DNA of 64,000 bases from Mycteria americana (lineage: Eukaryota; Chordata; Aves; Ciconiiformes; Ciconiidae). Below the pieces are notes generated by a model. The model saw only the letters and a program-made list of their open reading frames with translations. It was not told the origin of the DNA and made no database searches. Below, one piece after another: positions 35,601 through 48,359 of the stretch. The DNA is taken from assembly GCF_035582795.1 (NCBI RefSeq), contig NC_134372.1, forward strand, positions 37,095,316 to 37,159,315. Direction: 5' to 3'. The stretch's first letter is position 1. Every line of letters begins with the position of its first letter. The position numbers and the translations under genes were made by a program.

Positions 35601-38600
35601 GCGTGTTGTTATTGCTAAACATTAAACCCTAAGGTCAGAATTCTGAATTCCCACAGTCAACCACTCCAACTCAAAAATACATCAATGTATTTGCTAAATG
35701 GAAACCATACTCACATCACATCTTATCATAATGTCACAAAACGCATAAAATTACAAATCAGTTTTAAGGCAAAATACATGACAGCAAAATATAAGTACAC
35801 AAAAATTACATTAAATATCAGTCTTCATTTGTCCCTACCACTTCAACTTACCTCTCAGTTCAAAACTACTCACTGCAGTGCACAGCTTGAGATAGTCTAA
35901 GATCCATTTTAGAGTGGACTGAAATATAAATGACAGTTCACACTACACATGAACATAGACAACTGTATAAAATATTTAAATAAAGACAGAAAAGAACAGA
36001 GGAAACCAACAGAGCCTTTGGCAGACCTAGCCTTTGGGAATTTAGCAGCTTGAGATTCATTGCAAATTTCATCTTTAATGTTATTTTTAGTTCAATATTT
36101 TGTAGCACTCAGAAGTAAATCTTTGTGTGCTGTCTCTCCTCCTGCTTGTGCTGCTTCCTTTTCCGATCTTTTTTTTTTTAAAGAAACCTAATATATTTTC
36201 GATACAATTGATTTGTGAAATGTTTTGTGATATTTGTTAAAGTTATCCTGTTTCTTCACACAATTCAGTGAAAACCATGGCACTGTTGTTTCTTTTCAAG
36301 TGCTGAATAGCGACTGTCATAACTGAATATAAACGAGACCCCCCAGTAGTCTTTGTTCTACCACACCTTGTGTTGCATTAAATTCTCTTACATTAATTTT
36401 GATTCTTGGGTTAGGGTCAAACTCCTTTTTTAACCTCTCACCACTGCTCCAAATACTGCCACACAGAGTACATTTTCAGAGCAGTTTTGATTTTATCCTG
36501 GAATCTCTTCTTTGTCTCTCTGTAAAGCAACCTGACCGGAATGATACAAAATAACATAGACCTGGAAGATGCTGCAAAGAGGACACGCGGATAACTACTG
36601 TCTGCAGGAAGATGGAAACACTGGTTCTGCCTCACGTCGTCTCTCTTACCCCCTCCTGCCCTGCGCAGGTTGAAATACGGTAGGTCGGGGAAAAGAACAG
36701 ATCCTTCTGCACTGCTTTCTGCACGCAGGACCGGTCCACCAGCTCCCTCAGGGCCACCTATCCTGCTGCTGTGCCATACAAGCCGATACGGTTATCGGCT
36801 CCTTCTCTACCTGGACAGAGACCAAAGAGGCCAAGAAACTAGAAGTGTAGGCATACAAGCAGATTACCACAGGTCAAAGCAGGGTGCAAAGTAGCAGCAT
36901 GTCAGCTGCCCCACAGCAAGCATCCATATATGTGCTTTCACTCAGCACCAAATGCAAGATAGCTTAGATGCGAGTGGAAAAGAAACAATAATATTTACAT
37001 CGGATACCAGCAAGCTGGCATGCGAACATGGCAATTACCGAAGTTTCTGAGAAACTGTAAGTTCACACCCTGGTCTACCCCGTTGTATATGGCTGCCTGT
37101 CCATGCTCAGGTGTCTTGTTCAAAGTCAATTCCTATTTATTTTAGTTGACTTGGCAGGCCTTTCCCCTTCCTCCTGTTGCAGAGAACTCAATGGACATAC
37201 TCTCCCATTACTATACTTATGATTTAATAGTTGTGCCACAGATCATGGCATTACAAATAGATTATTTCACATCCCCTGGAACTGACAATAGCACTGTGAT
37301 GTGACATGAGAAGGGAACCATATAGGAGATATAAAATAAGACTAAGGCTACTTATCTGTGTGGTATGAACACCATAACACTACTTTTGCTTTAATTAATT
37401 CTAATTTCATCAGGCTGCAGTTGGAGTTGGGAATTTTTCCTTTTTTCGTGGAAGGATTTGCAAGAGGAGGAGGAGGAGCTTGCCTGATCATAAGGCTTTA
37501 AAATTACAAGAAAGCTTTTTTATTTCAAAAGCCTTATTTCTAACATATAGAGCCATTATTCAACAGTTCCCACAAATGCAAGGACTAGGAGCCCAAATTA
37601 AATGACCAGGCATCAGTCTTAAAACAAACAAAAGAAGTACTTTATCCTCACAGTGCATAATGAAATTACGGAACTCGTGGCCACAGGATGGTGTGGAGGT
37701 CAAAAGTGTAAATGGACCATAAAAGGGATTACATGAAATCATGCAAACAAAATCCATCACTAGCTACTAAACATGATGATCAAGATCCAGCCTCCAAATC
37801 AAAATGTCTAAGATACCGATGCTCAGAGGGCAGAAGCACGCAGGGGAAGAAGGATTGCTCTATATGAGCGATATATCAGAGTTTATACATTTTTTCCCTA
37901 GGCATTTGCTCCTTCTCACTCTCAGAGAGAAGACACTGGTCTACATGGACATTTTGTCTTTCTCAGGATGGCAGCTATTGCATATGTTCTAAATTTTTCA
38001 AAAATCCTAACTCATTTTATTCGACACTGTATGTTTTAGAAATTTTTCCATTTTAAATGCAAGATATTTAGAAAAAAGCCTGTAAAGAGTCAAACAGAGG
38101 GCAAAAAGAAACAAAGGTACCCAGAAAAGATGGAGACTCAGAGTTCAGAACATTTTCCATGAAAGTCATGTTTTGCCATATAGGTGTGCTTCAGAATCTC
38201 ATTTTGCACTAAAAAAAAATTATTTCCATCCCATGGTTGCAAAAAAGGAAGTTAACAATACAGAAACCTATGCAGTGTCCACCTTCCTAAGTCTGCTAAG
38301 AGACTGAAACATACCTGACAGTTGAAAACCATCTTGTAAATCTGAAGTAGGTCCCTGTGGCCCCTGCAGTGCTGAAAGCACTGCTCGCCATCGCTTTCAC
38401 TGCATTGAATCATTTGGGCCTCTCCCTTTCTGTGTGAGTCAGGTTTTGAAAACTGAGCCTCCTCTAGCCTGTAGGATTCATAAACACCTGCCCCATTAAC
38501 CCAGTTTCACTATTTGTCTAATGACAACCACAAGTAACGACCTGACTCAAGTCATGTCAATATTCTGCCAAAACTACCATTTTGCCCTCTTAGCCACCTC

Positions 38601-38840
38601 CTCCCACCCACCCATAGGTTATGGAACTGTGGGATGGTTGCCAGAGAAATGCAATAAAAAGTAGGAAATGACATACACAAATAAAATTCACTTACCTAAA
38701 AGCCCTGTACGTCAGATCTCTTTGTGCTGCCTCCGCCCCCACCGTCCACTCCTTTACTTCCAGCACTTGTTTCTCCTCTCTCGGATTTCCTCTTCCTTTG
38801 CTGCCCTTTTTCTTCACATGTTCTACTTTCTGTTCTTTTT

Positions 38841-38868
38841 GGTTGGTTGGTTGGTTGGTTGGTTGGTT
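38841..38868. repeat. (GGTT)7 microsatellite
   Basis: Seven perfect GGTT units within a pyrimidine-rich region. Confidence 0.95.
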
Positions 38869-41800
38869 TTGCCTCTTTTTATGCCCTAGTTGTTTTCTTT
38901 GGCTGAAAATGAATAAATGAATGCTTTCATAATTTTTCCTTGCTTTAGAGCTAGTAAAGCATTATCGTGTCACTTTACCATTTTTGCTTCCTCTTCCCAG
39001 TTTTTCTGCCACTACTTTTGTTGTTGTTTTCTACTTTTTTTTCTGGCCTGCCTCCATAGCAATCACTCCCTCCTTGCAAGTACTCCCTCCTCAGTGACTT
39101 CGTATGCTCCTTCTCTCTGCGGAGCTCCTGTTATGTCCCAGTGCAGTCTGAAATGATCCACATTTCCAGGTGGATTTGTTGGGCTTCTGAAGTTTTGACG
39201 GGGTGTAAAGGCCATCCTAAACATGTAAGGCAATACTGAGCACTTCTGATGGAAAGTTTCTGGATGCATGGACATGGCTTCAGGGAGAAGCAGCGACATG
39301 AAATGGAGTGGAACAGAGTCCTATTCCAGTTGCTGGGGGGAAATATCCCCTCTTGCTTAACTCTGTCTAAGCCACTTATTTCACTCTTATTTCTTTGGCC
39401 TTCCAAATGTTCTAAGCCATTGCCTACTGAGTGTACTTACAGGATCCATCCCTAAAATCTGGAATCTTTATCCTCATGGATGTCCCTCCCGCCAAGAGTA
39501 CACAATATTAGGAATAGCACTCTCTGGTTTAGCTTACAGTTGCTCACATTTTCCCGATCCTTAAAACCACTCTGAAGAAATGTCAGTTGATCCAAGTAGC
39601 TAAGTGTGCTGCTCTAATTGCTGCATGACGTGATTGGACTGCACTTGCTGCAGGAGAGCCGAAAGGCTGTGCAGGCTGCACGCGAGGCTGGCGCCTGCTA
39701 AGCTGCGGTCCCTTGCAGCTTTGCAGGGTCGTGTTTAAACATACAGTCGCTATACACACATGTTCTTCAAGGTCTAAATATGCTATAAACCATTCAACGC
39801 GTCTTAATTCATCCCTATGCTTCTTCATTCCTGTTAGGCACGAGTACATTCAAGACTTAAAGGGAAAAACAGTATTTCAGGTTTATGAGATAAGATGGTG
39901 AAAAAATGGAAGCAGCACTAGCTTTAGTATATATTTTCTATGCTAAGAATTGAGAGAATGAGGGATTAGGTCTAAAGTAACATCCAGAGAATGGGAAAGA
40001 CTAGCTGAGAATTTCATGCTGTAAACATAATTCTAGAAATAATCTTTTTGTGTTTCTGTTCTTTACCTTTTTAACAGCACAATTACCCATGACAATATCA
40101 TTTGAACAGGATTTTTTTAAAAAATGCACAAGCCACCTTAATGAAATACCATCCACAATTCAAACAACAAAAAAGATTCCCATTCTGGGGGCTTCTCTCC
40201 ATTTATATTAATTATCAGTTTTTCTATGGAAGAATTGTACAATATGGGGTTTTCCTGCTTGTTCATAATAGGTCATTCATTAAAGAAAATACTGGGAAAT
40301 TATTCTCTGTGTCAGTGGATACAGGATGCCATCTGGGAGCTGAAAAAATGAACAGAAATCAGACCAAAAAAAAAAGATTAAAACCATGAAATTAGTTGCA
40401 CTTATGGAAACCAGACAAATACTTTAAAAATCCCAGGCCCATCAGACAGGCTATAATAATTGGCACATTGTCCATTTATACGAGCAATGCACTTACTCAC
40501 AGGAGCGGTCGGTGGTTTCCTCCGTCAGGCCCTCGGTGATTCACTCGCACCATGTCCCCTGGGTCTTCTCCCTGCTCTCCTGCTTCTCCAGAGCTGTCAG
40601 CACCCCCTCCGGCCCCGGGCTCACCAGCGCCGCATGGATGCTCTTTGCCATTTCCTCCTGCAGCTTTTCCCAGCTGTCTGCTTACTGGCAGTTCTCCATT
40701 CCTCTCCTTTCTCTTTGCAGTTTTCTGCTTCCCTTATTCCAAGGTGCTTTCTAACCAACTCTATCGTATAAGGCTCTTGCGGGATATTAGTCGGTCTCCT
40801 CCCTGGGTCCAAAAACAACAGGTAGATCAGAAAACCTCTCCTGAAATGTGAGATTGTCTACTCTGACTCCAGTTCTAGGGTAATCTAAAATTCAGTGTTC
40901 ATCTTTCTGGGGTAAGGTGGATGGCTTAAGTTAGAAGGGGAATGCCTACATCAGCAGATAAGGAAATCACAACAATATAGTGATAAATGTATTAAGATGA
41001 ATATGGCCATATGCCAATTTTTTCCCCTCATAAATAAGACTCTTGTTTACCAAATGTTCAATTTTGGTTATGTCACTATAAAAATCAAGCAGCTGGTAAT
41101 TCAGACTTGATTAGCAGGTCTCCAGTTTTGATTAGTAAATTACTGTAGTAATCAAGGTTAATTCTCATTTCAGAGCTATGCCACAGATTTTATTTCTTCC
41201 AGAGAACTGGATTTACCACTCTGGAGAAGGAATATTTTAATAATATTACAAAAATATCCAGAAATAGAAATCAAAAGCAGATCCAAACGTTTTTTGAAAT
41301 ATGGGGAACCAGAGCAGCAACACTGTTCAAACATGAAATGGTTAATGTCCTAGGAATAAAATTCCAAGCTGCAATTTTGCAGAAGATTTCCATATAATAT
41401 ATGCAGAGATTGCATTGCTAATTTCTTTTACCTAGTGTTTCTATTTCTATCTTTAAAAATTGTTTTCTTTGGATCTTCATCTTTCATTTTAAAAGAAAAA
41501 AAAAGTATACAGAGAGGCTTAAAAAGAAGCCCAAGAGACCATTATTAGTATAAAGATAAACAGTAGAATGGATTCTAACTGAGCCAGAAAACATCGCTGT
41601 AGAATTTACATAAAATTTAGTTTTCAACCAAACGTATTGCGTATCCAGTTCCAGCTCATCTCATAATGAATACTCAAGCTTTCGAATGACCCACATGTCC
41701 CATAAGTGAGCAAGAGTCCCCAAAAGCCATCATTGTTGTAGAAGAGGCACAATATTAAAAAACACTGAGAATTCATTAGAGATCTTTTTTTCCATGAAAC

Positions 41801-42238
41801 TTTTACTAAATCTTTAGTCTGCAAATCCTGCAATTATTTGAGCCATACAAGTCTGTCAGGGATTTGAGGCTGGACAACAAGCTCTTATATGGTTTTTAAT
41901 TAGGATAATATTATTATGTTTTAGTCACAATTCTGGGTCAGATTCTGTGTCTCTCTCTCACATCACTTTTGTATAATTAGACTAAATTATCTAAAATAAA
42001 TACAAAGTTTTGCTTTATCTACTCAGTACTGAATGCTTTCCTCAGATAGGAAAGTGTAGGCAATTTTTCAGGTATACCATAGTATTCCACTCAAAATATT
42101 TAGATAACTTTCTCCCCAATAACACAGAAATAATTGACTGAAGAAGCCCCAAAATATATGGGTATAGAGGCACATTACTGAGAGTACAGTAAATACTGAA
42201 TTCTAGATAAAGTTATACATTTCCTATGTTCTTTGAGG

Positions 42239-42271
42239 AAAAAAAAAAAAAACAAAACCACCCCCCCCCCC
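42239..42271. repeat. Adjacent poly(A) and poly(C) runs
   Basis: A run of 14 A, a short ACAAAACCA spacer, then 11 C. Such junctions are error-prone in sequencing. Confidence 0.85.
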
Positions 42272-42404
42272 TTTTCTAGATAAACATGCTATGACCCCTT
42301 CTAAAAAGCTAGGAAGGAACCTGGACTTTACTTCTGTTTCCATATGTACGCTTTATTCCACTGCAGCAATTTTGCTACACAGCTATAAGCACTTTCATTA
42401 TGCC

Positions 42405-42605
42405 AATGGAAACATAGGGGGTTTTGAATCAGACCAGGATCAACCATGCCTCTAATTCAGCATCTTGTTTCGGATGATGGCAAACAGAAAATGCTTCAGA
42501 AGGTTTCTTCCTAGTGCTAGAAAGTCAATAGCTGTCTTATGGTCTGAAGCAAGGAGATTCTTATCCTTCTTGCACTTTTCCCTATATAAGGAAGTTCTAG
42601 ATGTT
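42405..42605. mobile_element. Old CR1-type LINE fragment
   Basis: GAATCAGACCA, then ATTCAGCATCTTGTTTC, then TGGCAAACAGAAAATGCTTC follow the order of a common sauropsid CR1-type segment (GGGTCAGACCA, CCAGTATCCTGTCT, CCAATGCCAGATGCTTCAGA). It is strongly diverged. The identification is from memory of the family. Confidence 0.6.
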
Positions 42606-43783
42606 TAACATTAGGTCTTATCTGCATGGTTCATTTACAGACGAGCATCTAATGACCTAAACACTGGCAGAAAGTGGAAAGCAACATGATCTGTGAACAT
42701 TTATTTCAGATTAACCCTTTGCTAAAATAATAATCAATTTGGGTAGAAAGTAAGCATATACAGACTGGATTTACTGAGTATATTACGAACTTGCCTCACT
42801 TTCACACATCAACTTAGGAAGCCCCACACTTTGCAAGAGAAGAGGGAAAAAATATACTTTCAGGCAGAAAGCCTGTAGAACAAACAGTATCACTCTGGAA
42901 AAAGTGTGCGTGCTTTTTCTAGTCCCTCTTGTACGTGCAAGACAAGATTCACCTGGGGAAGGAAGGGGTGGGGTGTGGGGGGAAGCAATTATAACCAAGC
43001 CATTGCATTAATAGGGGACTTCCACGGATTTTTGGCTCATCTCCAGTAGTACAACATCTCCTTGACTCTGGCAGATTTTACTCTCTGCTTTTGCGCATGT
43101 TTTTATTTTTGGCGTTGGCTTTCCTCTCCTTTGCAGTTCTTCCAAGTTACATGGGAGGAAGCACACAGCTGTCGTTCCTCAAGAACAGCACAGGAGACAG
43201 TGGCCTCCGTAACCACCTCTCCCACCAACACTTATGATGCAGGCATGTACAAATAGCTTGAGATTCTTCCCAAGCTGCATTCTTGGCCAAACTGATTGTT
43301 TCCCCAAGACTTTGGTGAATTATAACGAGGAGCTTAGGGCTATGGTTGCAATATGGATAAAGCTATATTTGAGGATATTAACAAAATTCAGAATAAAATT
43401 CAAAACTACAGCCCCCAGAAGACTGCTTTGTGTTGCTCTAGTGGGAGATAAAAGCTCTGAATAGGAAGTTAACAGCTACTGCTAGACCTCTTGGGCAAAG
43501 ACAGGGTGGCATACAACTGACTCTGTTGGTTATTCACCAGCCTTTTGCCAACCTCCAAGAAATCAACGTGAAGGACATACAACCAGGGAGTCACTGCAAT
43601 CTTGTTATCCCTGGCAGAACAATAGTTTTCTTAAAAGCAGCCTGGCCTAGTGTAAACGAGAGAAGTCATAAGGTTTCTGGAAAGGTATTTATTTTATCTG
43701 CAGGTAGGATTGCATCACTGAATGTGATAGTCTCTATTTAAGGTGATTAATAATATGTTATGTTGCTTGTTTTGAATAAAGAC

Positions 43784-43865
43784 TATAGGCCAACTCCTGC
43801 CCTGGCTCAACTCCCATTGAAGTCAATTGTTTAGCCTGAAAAATGGATTACAGGATGTGGCTATA
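43784..43865. repeat. Fold-back element C
   Basis: Begins TATAGGCCAACTCCTG and ends CAGGATGTGGCTATA, so the ends are inverted repeats. The centre reads CCATTGAAGTCAATTG, itself palindromic around the middle. It lies about 50 bp from a LINE tail. Confidence 0.6.
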
Positions 43866-43914
43866 ATTTATGCATACAGAAATGCAGAGGATTTTGCTTT
43901 AGAAACAGTAATTC

Positions 43915-44780
43915 TTATTTATGTGCACTGCAGTAGTGCCTAGAACCCAAGATTCTTCGTGCAGGACAGTATCCAAATGCACAGGAAATACAGGCACGGT
44001 CCCTACCCCAAAGAGTCTTTAATCTAAGCAAAAGACAAGAGACAGCAAACAGATGGGGAGAGGGGCAGAAATGACAAGGTAACTGGGAGATAATTATGAT
44101 CACTATGCAGTCACAGCACATCAGCTGCTTAACCACTATCATTTTTTTTAAGGTGTCACAGCAGAGGAGAGTTTTAAGGGAGTGAAGAAGGGCAAGTGAA
44201 GTAGCTTGGCAGATTTTGATAGGAGTGGACCCTCACAGGAGAAAACAAAACGAGTATGGTTCAAAATTCAAGACATTGGAGATTATATCTGTTGTGAATG
44301 GTGGATGCACATTGATCTGTCAGTACCTCATGGATGTCATAGGGACAAACAGTCTGGGGAGAGCCTATGTGGGCCTTAAAATATCCGTAGGACATTTTTA
44401 GCTGCCGGGAAAAAGAAGGAGCCGATGAAAGGGTGCATGGTCGAAGAGGGAGATGATACAGTATCAAATTTGGAAATGCACCCCTGCAGCAGTGTCAGAG
44501 TGAATGGGCAAGGTATCCAGCTGCCAAAGCCACAGTAACTGAGACTCAGTGCTGGGGTTTGAACGAATGTTTGAGTTGTGCTGGTTGAAAGGTCGGACTG
44601 TAGAGGTGAAGTACAAGAATCAGAAGGTTTGTCCTAGCAAGCACAAATCTAGAGAGAAAGATGTAGAAAGACAATGTCTAGAAAGAACTGGGCCTAGAAC
44701 CCGAGATGATGGTGCTAATACAGTAGTCGCGCCTTTAGTTTTTGTTTTGCAAGATGCTGCTGGCATGAAAGAGAGTCCCT
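43915..44780 (-). mobile_element. Ancient L2/CR1-superfamily LINE, 3' part, about 860 bp
   Basis: On the plus strand the segment reads in antisense to the element: AGTGCCTAGAACCCAAG, CGGTCCCTACCCCAAAGAG, GTCACAGCAGAGGAGAGTTT, GGGCCTTAAAAT, AGGAGCCGATGAAAGGGTG and GCAGCAGTGTCAGAGTGAAT occur in the same order as in a LINE that is widespread in turtle and other sauropsid genomes. The element's 3' end is therefore at the left. No reverse-transcriptase frame survives. Some internal parts, roughly 44230-44340, match poorly and may be insertions or decay. Confidence 0.72.
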
Positions 44781-44789
44781 GTACTTGAA

Positions 44790-46825
44790 AAAGAGAACAC
44801 TTCTGAAACTGCTTGCATCTGACAAAGCAGAAAACTCTTTTGCTGCATGAGCGAAGTATATGGAAAAGTGAGAAAAACAGATGACAAAGAGAACAAAAAC
44901 TCCTTTTCAAACGTTTTAAGGCTTTTTTTGGCTTTTTTTTCCCCCCACAAAGTTAGTAATTTGTATTACTACTCTCCTAAGCTCATATTTCAGTAAACCA
45001 ATGAAAACAAACCATTTTGGTTTGCCATACATGTATGCTCCATTTTTGTGTGCCATTGTGGGAACTGAATAAGAGAAACTTAGGTATGGAGCTGCTTACA
45101 CATACTTGTAGGAGTAACTTTTTGAGAGCCTGAACATTTGCAACTCCAATCACTGTGAACAAAAATAGAAAGGACAGTATGCATGCTACTGCAAAGCAAT
45201 TTATATATTATAAATGTTTAGGTGGTATCTAAATTACTGCCAGAGCTCTGACCTTGATTACAAATGATCATAAAGTAAAGAATACTTTGAAGTGCCACAA
45301 ATTGTAGATCAAAATGCTTGTATATTCATCACTTTGACTAAGATCCAGGCAAGATTTTGTTGGCTAATAAAGACTGTAAAATAAATAGAAAACAGGCCCA
45401 GTAAAGAGAGGTCATGGCTGCTTTTTTAAATGCTTACAGTCCTTTAGGGCAGGATGTCTGTGCTGCTTTAATTGTTCAGAGTTTCACTTTCTGCCATGGG
45501 AGCTGCAAATGTGCAAGCCTCTATCTCATAATGCTGCAATATAAACCTCCATTTAAACTTGATGGGTCCCTTCTCATTGGAGTTTTATTTTCCAGGGACT
45601 TTTGTGATGTGCTCTTTTATGAGCAGTGTGAATAAATACGATAGAGATATTACCTATGCAAATGGGCAGAACTAAAACATCTAGGGTCAAGAAAAAACAA
45701 TAAAATTCTGCTTTAAAAAAAAAAAACAACCCACCCAAAACATTAGCTACATTTTTCTTATTCTAATAACGAATTTCTTCTAATCTTCCTGCCAGTCAGC
45801 ATTTCTCTGAGGCACATCCTAACTGTCCGTGATCTGATTGGCAAAATGTGGAAGTGAGCTAAATTTCAGTCTTATTACTATTTTGATTCTTCTTCAGTTT
45901 GTAAATCAGGGACCACTTAATGAGCAGTCCTAACTTTTGGGAGGACTGGGTGCTTTCCTGATCTACCTTCTCCCAGTCCAAACAGAGATGCATGTCAGGC
46001 AACCTGTGAGCAAGATGTCTAGCTGTGCTTGATAGTGTGCAAACAAATATACTGTTATATTAGTGCCCTATTGATTTATCATACCATCACTAGTGGTGAT
46101 GTTATGAGCAGTGCTCTACGTTCTCTAATGAGCAGCCTTTAGTTGTTTGAGGACTGTTTCCAATGAATCAAGTTTATAGAAAGCCTAGGATACCACTCAA
46201 AAGAAACATCTTTGGGGATCATGGCCTTAAAATATAGGACAAATTCCCACTTTTAGTCCTGCTGGAAAGTTGTAACCTACCCAGACTTTAAGCGGTTTCT
46301 ATATTTAAGTGAGAAAATCATTGTGACTCACCACAGAGCAGGACATTGGATGGTCTCCGATTCTGTCACTATGTTTGCCTGAAAAGGAGCCAAGAATTAA
46401 GATTTACAAAGCAGATTATGAATTTTGTACATCTCGGTGAAAAAAGGTGATTGTTAGAGAAAAGCGAGCTGTTAGCTTTGCATGATAGTCATGCAAAGGC
46501 TGTAAATGGAAGGGCAGAAAATGGGAAAGCTTGAATGGATTGTGTGCTAGCTGGGAAAACAGCCCATCATTATTTATACTAAATTAAACTTTCAGTTGTG
46601 CAAGAATCACTCTACACTAAGGTGAATATTTCTCAGGACTAGCCCAGAGATTAATTAAGCCTTTAATAATTAGGGAGTCATGATATTATTTGGTTAAAGG
46701 CACTCTTTCAGGGAATGATAGTGCAGCAGAAAACAGACAATAACCAGTACTTCACATTATAGCACAGGTCCTCTGTAAAATTCACATTGTTCCTAATGAT
46801 CTTTTTCCTATTCTTTAAGCTGAGG
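44790..46825. other. Upstream desert, segment 6
   Basis: No gene is seen. A POU octamer is at 45656-45663, and an AT-rich ATTAATTAAG/TAATAATTAG homeodomain-type cluster lies near 46650-46672. Confidence 0.45.
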
Positions 46826-46828
46826 GTT

Positions 46829-46900
46829 GGCCAGATTCTGGTTTTAGTTACACCATTGTAAATCTGGAATAATATGAAAGTCCATTGAGTTGATAAGGAT
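46829..46900. repeat. Probable fold-back element D, right end decayed
   Basis: TGGCCAGATTCTGG, GTTACACCATTGTAAATCTG and GTCCATTGAGTT match the left and centre of the sauropsid palindromic element. The right arm is not clearly complementary. Confidence 0.5.
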
Positions 46901-47994
46901 TTTATAATTTCGTTTAAAAAAAGCTGAAGTCACAAATGAGAAATTCCTATGTTCCCTGTGTTTTGCACTGTGCTGTTTCTTTGTCTCCTTCCTTGTCACT
47001 TATTCTGTCTCAACCTCTGTACTTATTTTATTCCATCCTCTCCTACCCATTCCTATTGTTATTTTTTATGGCTTTGGGTGGGTGGTTAACTGGCATTAGG
47101 AAGAAAAGCCACACCGGAATATAACCACATATAGTATTATCCAGAGCACCATGCCTCCTTCTCTTGGTTACCTCAATGTCATTATGAAACATGCTATATA
47201 TTTATTATTTAAACAATATTAAACAGTAGAAAAAAGAACACTGTGGTTTTTTCGGAGGTTGTCATCTATTACAAAATCCTACAAACAGAAAAAAGGACCA
47301 GTTAAATGAGTACCTTAATTTGCTTGCTATTGAGAAGCTGTTACTATAACAAACAGCACGACTTTTAAATCAGGCCTGTGGAACAAAGCATTCCAGTGTC
47401 ATTTTTACATTACTGATTGCAGTTGATGTAATTTTCACAAAACAAAATTATAACCAAAATGGCTATTTCAGGTCAAAGTGCCACAAAGAGTATATAGATA
47501 CATTTCCATCAATAAATCTGCCCTCTTCCTGCCCTGACATAAGTGTTCAACCCCTTGTGATTGACGTTTTTACCACTAAATTATACTATGTCTGCTTCTG
47601 GAAGAAATGTCTCCATTACAAAATTAGCTAACCATCAACATAACATAAAATAACTTCAACATGGTGTCATTTCACAAGAATATTGATTCTCACAGACTTA
47701 CTGGATTAAATCCTGATTTCCCATAAAAGGAGCAGCCATTATGTCTTTGGTAGACAGAAAAATATATATTGTGGAAAGATGTATATTGAGATGATTAAAA
47801 CTTCATTGCTGAGCTCAGAAGCATAGGATTTTGTCCTGTGGCCATATGAAATAAAGAAAATGGACGAGATATTAATTTGAAATATACATAAGAATAAGGT
47901 TAAAAACCAGCTAGTAGTCTGTCATTTTATTTTCCTCTGCTGAAAGATACTTTTGACTATTGGTTGCAGTAGGAAAAGTCATCAATTCTTCTAG

Positions 47995-48185
47995 ATTGGC
48001 TACTGAGTCTGCCAAATTCTTTTCAAGACCTTGTGCATGTAACTTTTCCTTGCTTCATTTTCTTCAGCTTTTGTGCTAATAGAATTCCTCATACCTCACA
48101 GGATGTTGTGAGCTTATAATTGACTAATACCTGAAAAGTCTTTGAAGTTCCTAGATGAGCAATGCTATTTAAGAGCAAATAATCA
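47995..48185 (+). mobile_element. MIR-like SINE
   Basis: The order TCTGCCAAATTC, GACCTTGTGCATGTAACTTT, CTCATACCTCACAGGATGTT, GTGAGCTTATAATTGACTAA and AAAGTCTTTGAAG follows the MIR family (TCTGCCACTTAC, GACCTTGGGCAAGTCACTT, CCTACCTCACAGGGTTGTTG, AAAGCACTTTGAG). Confidence 0.75.
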
Positions 48186-48288
48186 CGATACGCAGTTGTA
48201 GTTTCTTCCGATATCAAAACTGTAGAAAGGAAAACTAATTAGAGAACATTTTTTTAGAGTTGCCCTATATTTAGCATGGAAATAATAA

Positions 48289-48358
48289 TGGGCTAAATCC
48301 ATTCTGGGCACAACTTCTGTGATTTTAATGAAATTACATTGGGAATAAATTTGACCCA
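48289..48358. repeat. Fold-back element E
   Basis: TGGGCTAAATCCATTC at the left pairs with GGAATAAATTTGACCCA at the right. This is the clearest inverted-repeat pair of the set. It lies about 100 bp past a MIR-like SINE. Confidence 0.65.
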
Positions 48359-48359
48359 G

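Larger units (their letters stand above)
29634..42404. other. Upstream desert, segment 5
   Basis: Nearly 13 kb without a recognisable gene. Contents: a POU octamer at 31157-31164, a degenerate ACT/AAC triplet stretch near 32397-32450, GC-rich pockets at about 35100-35270 and 40490-40690, a (GGTT)7 run, and a TTGATTA/TAATCAA cluster at 41107-41155. The GC-rich pockets have open frames, but no family was recognised and no splice structure supports them. Confidence 0.45.

Noticed and set aside
38841..38868. GGTT run as an interstitial telomere
   Set aside because: The unit is GGTT, not TTAGGG.
40460..40851. GC-rich pocket with three overlapping open frames
   Set aside because: Ser/Pro/Leu-rich, no known domain and no splice context; probably a chance open region.
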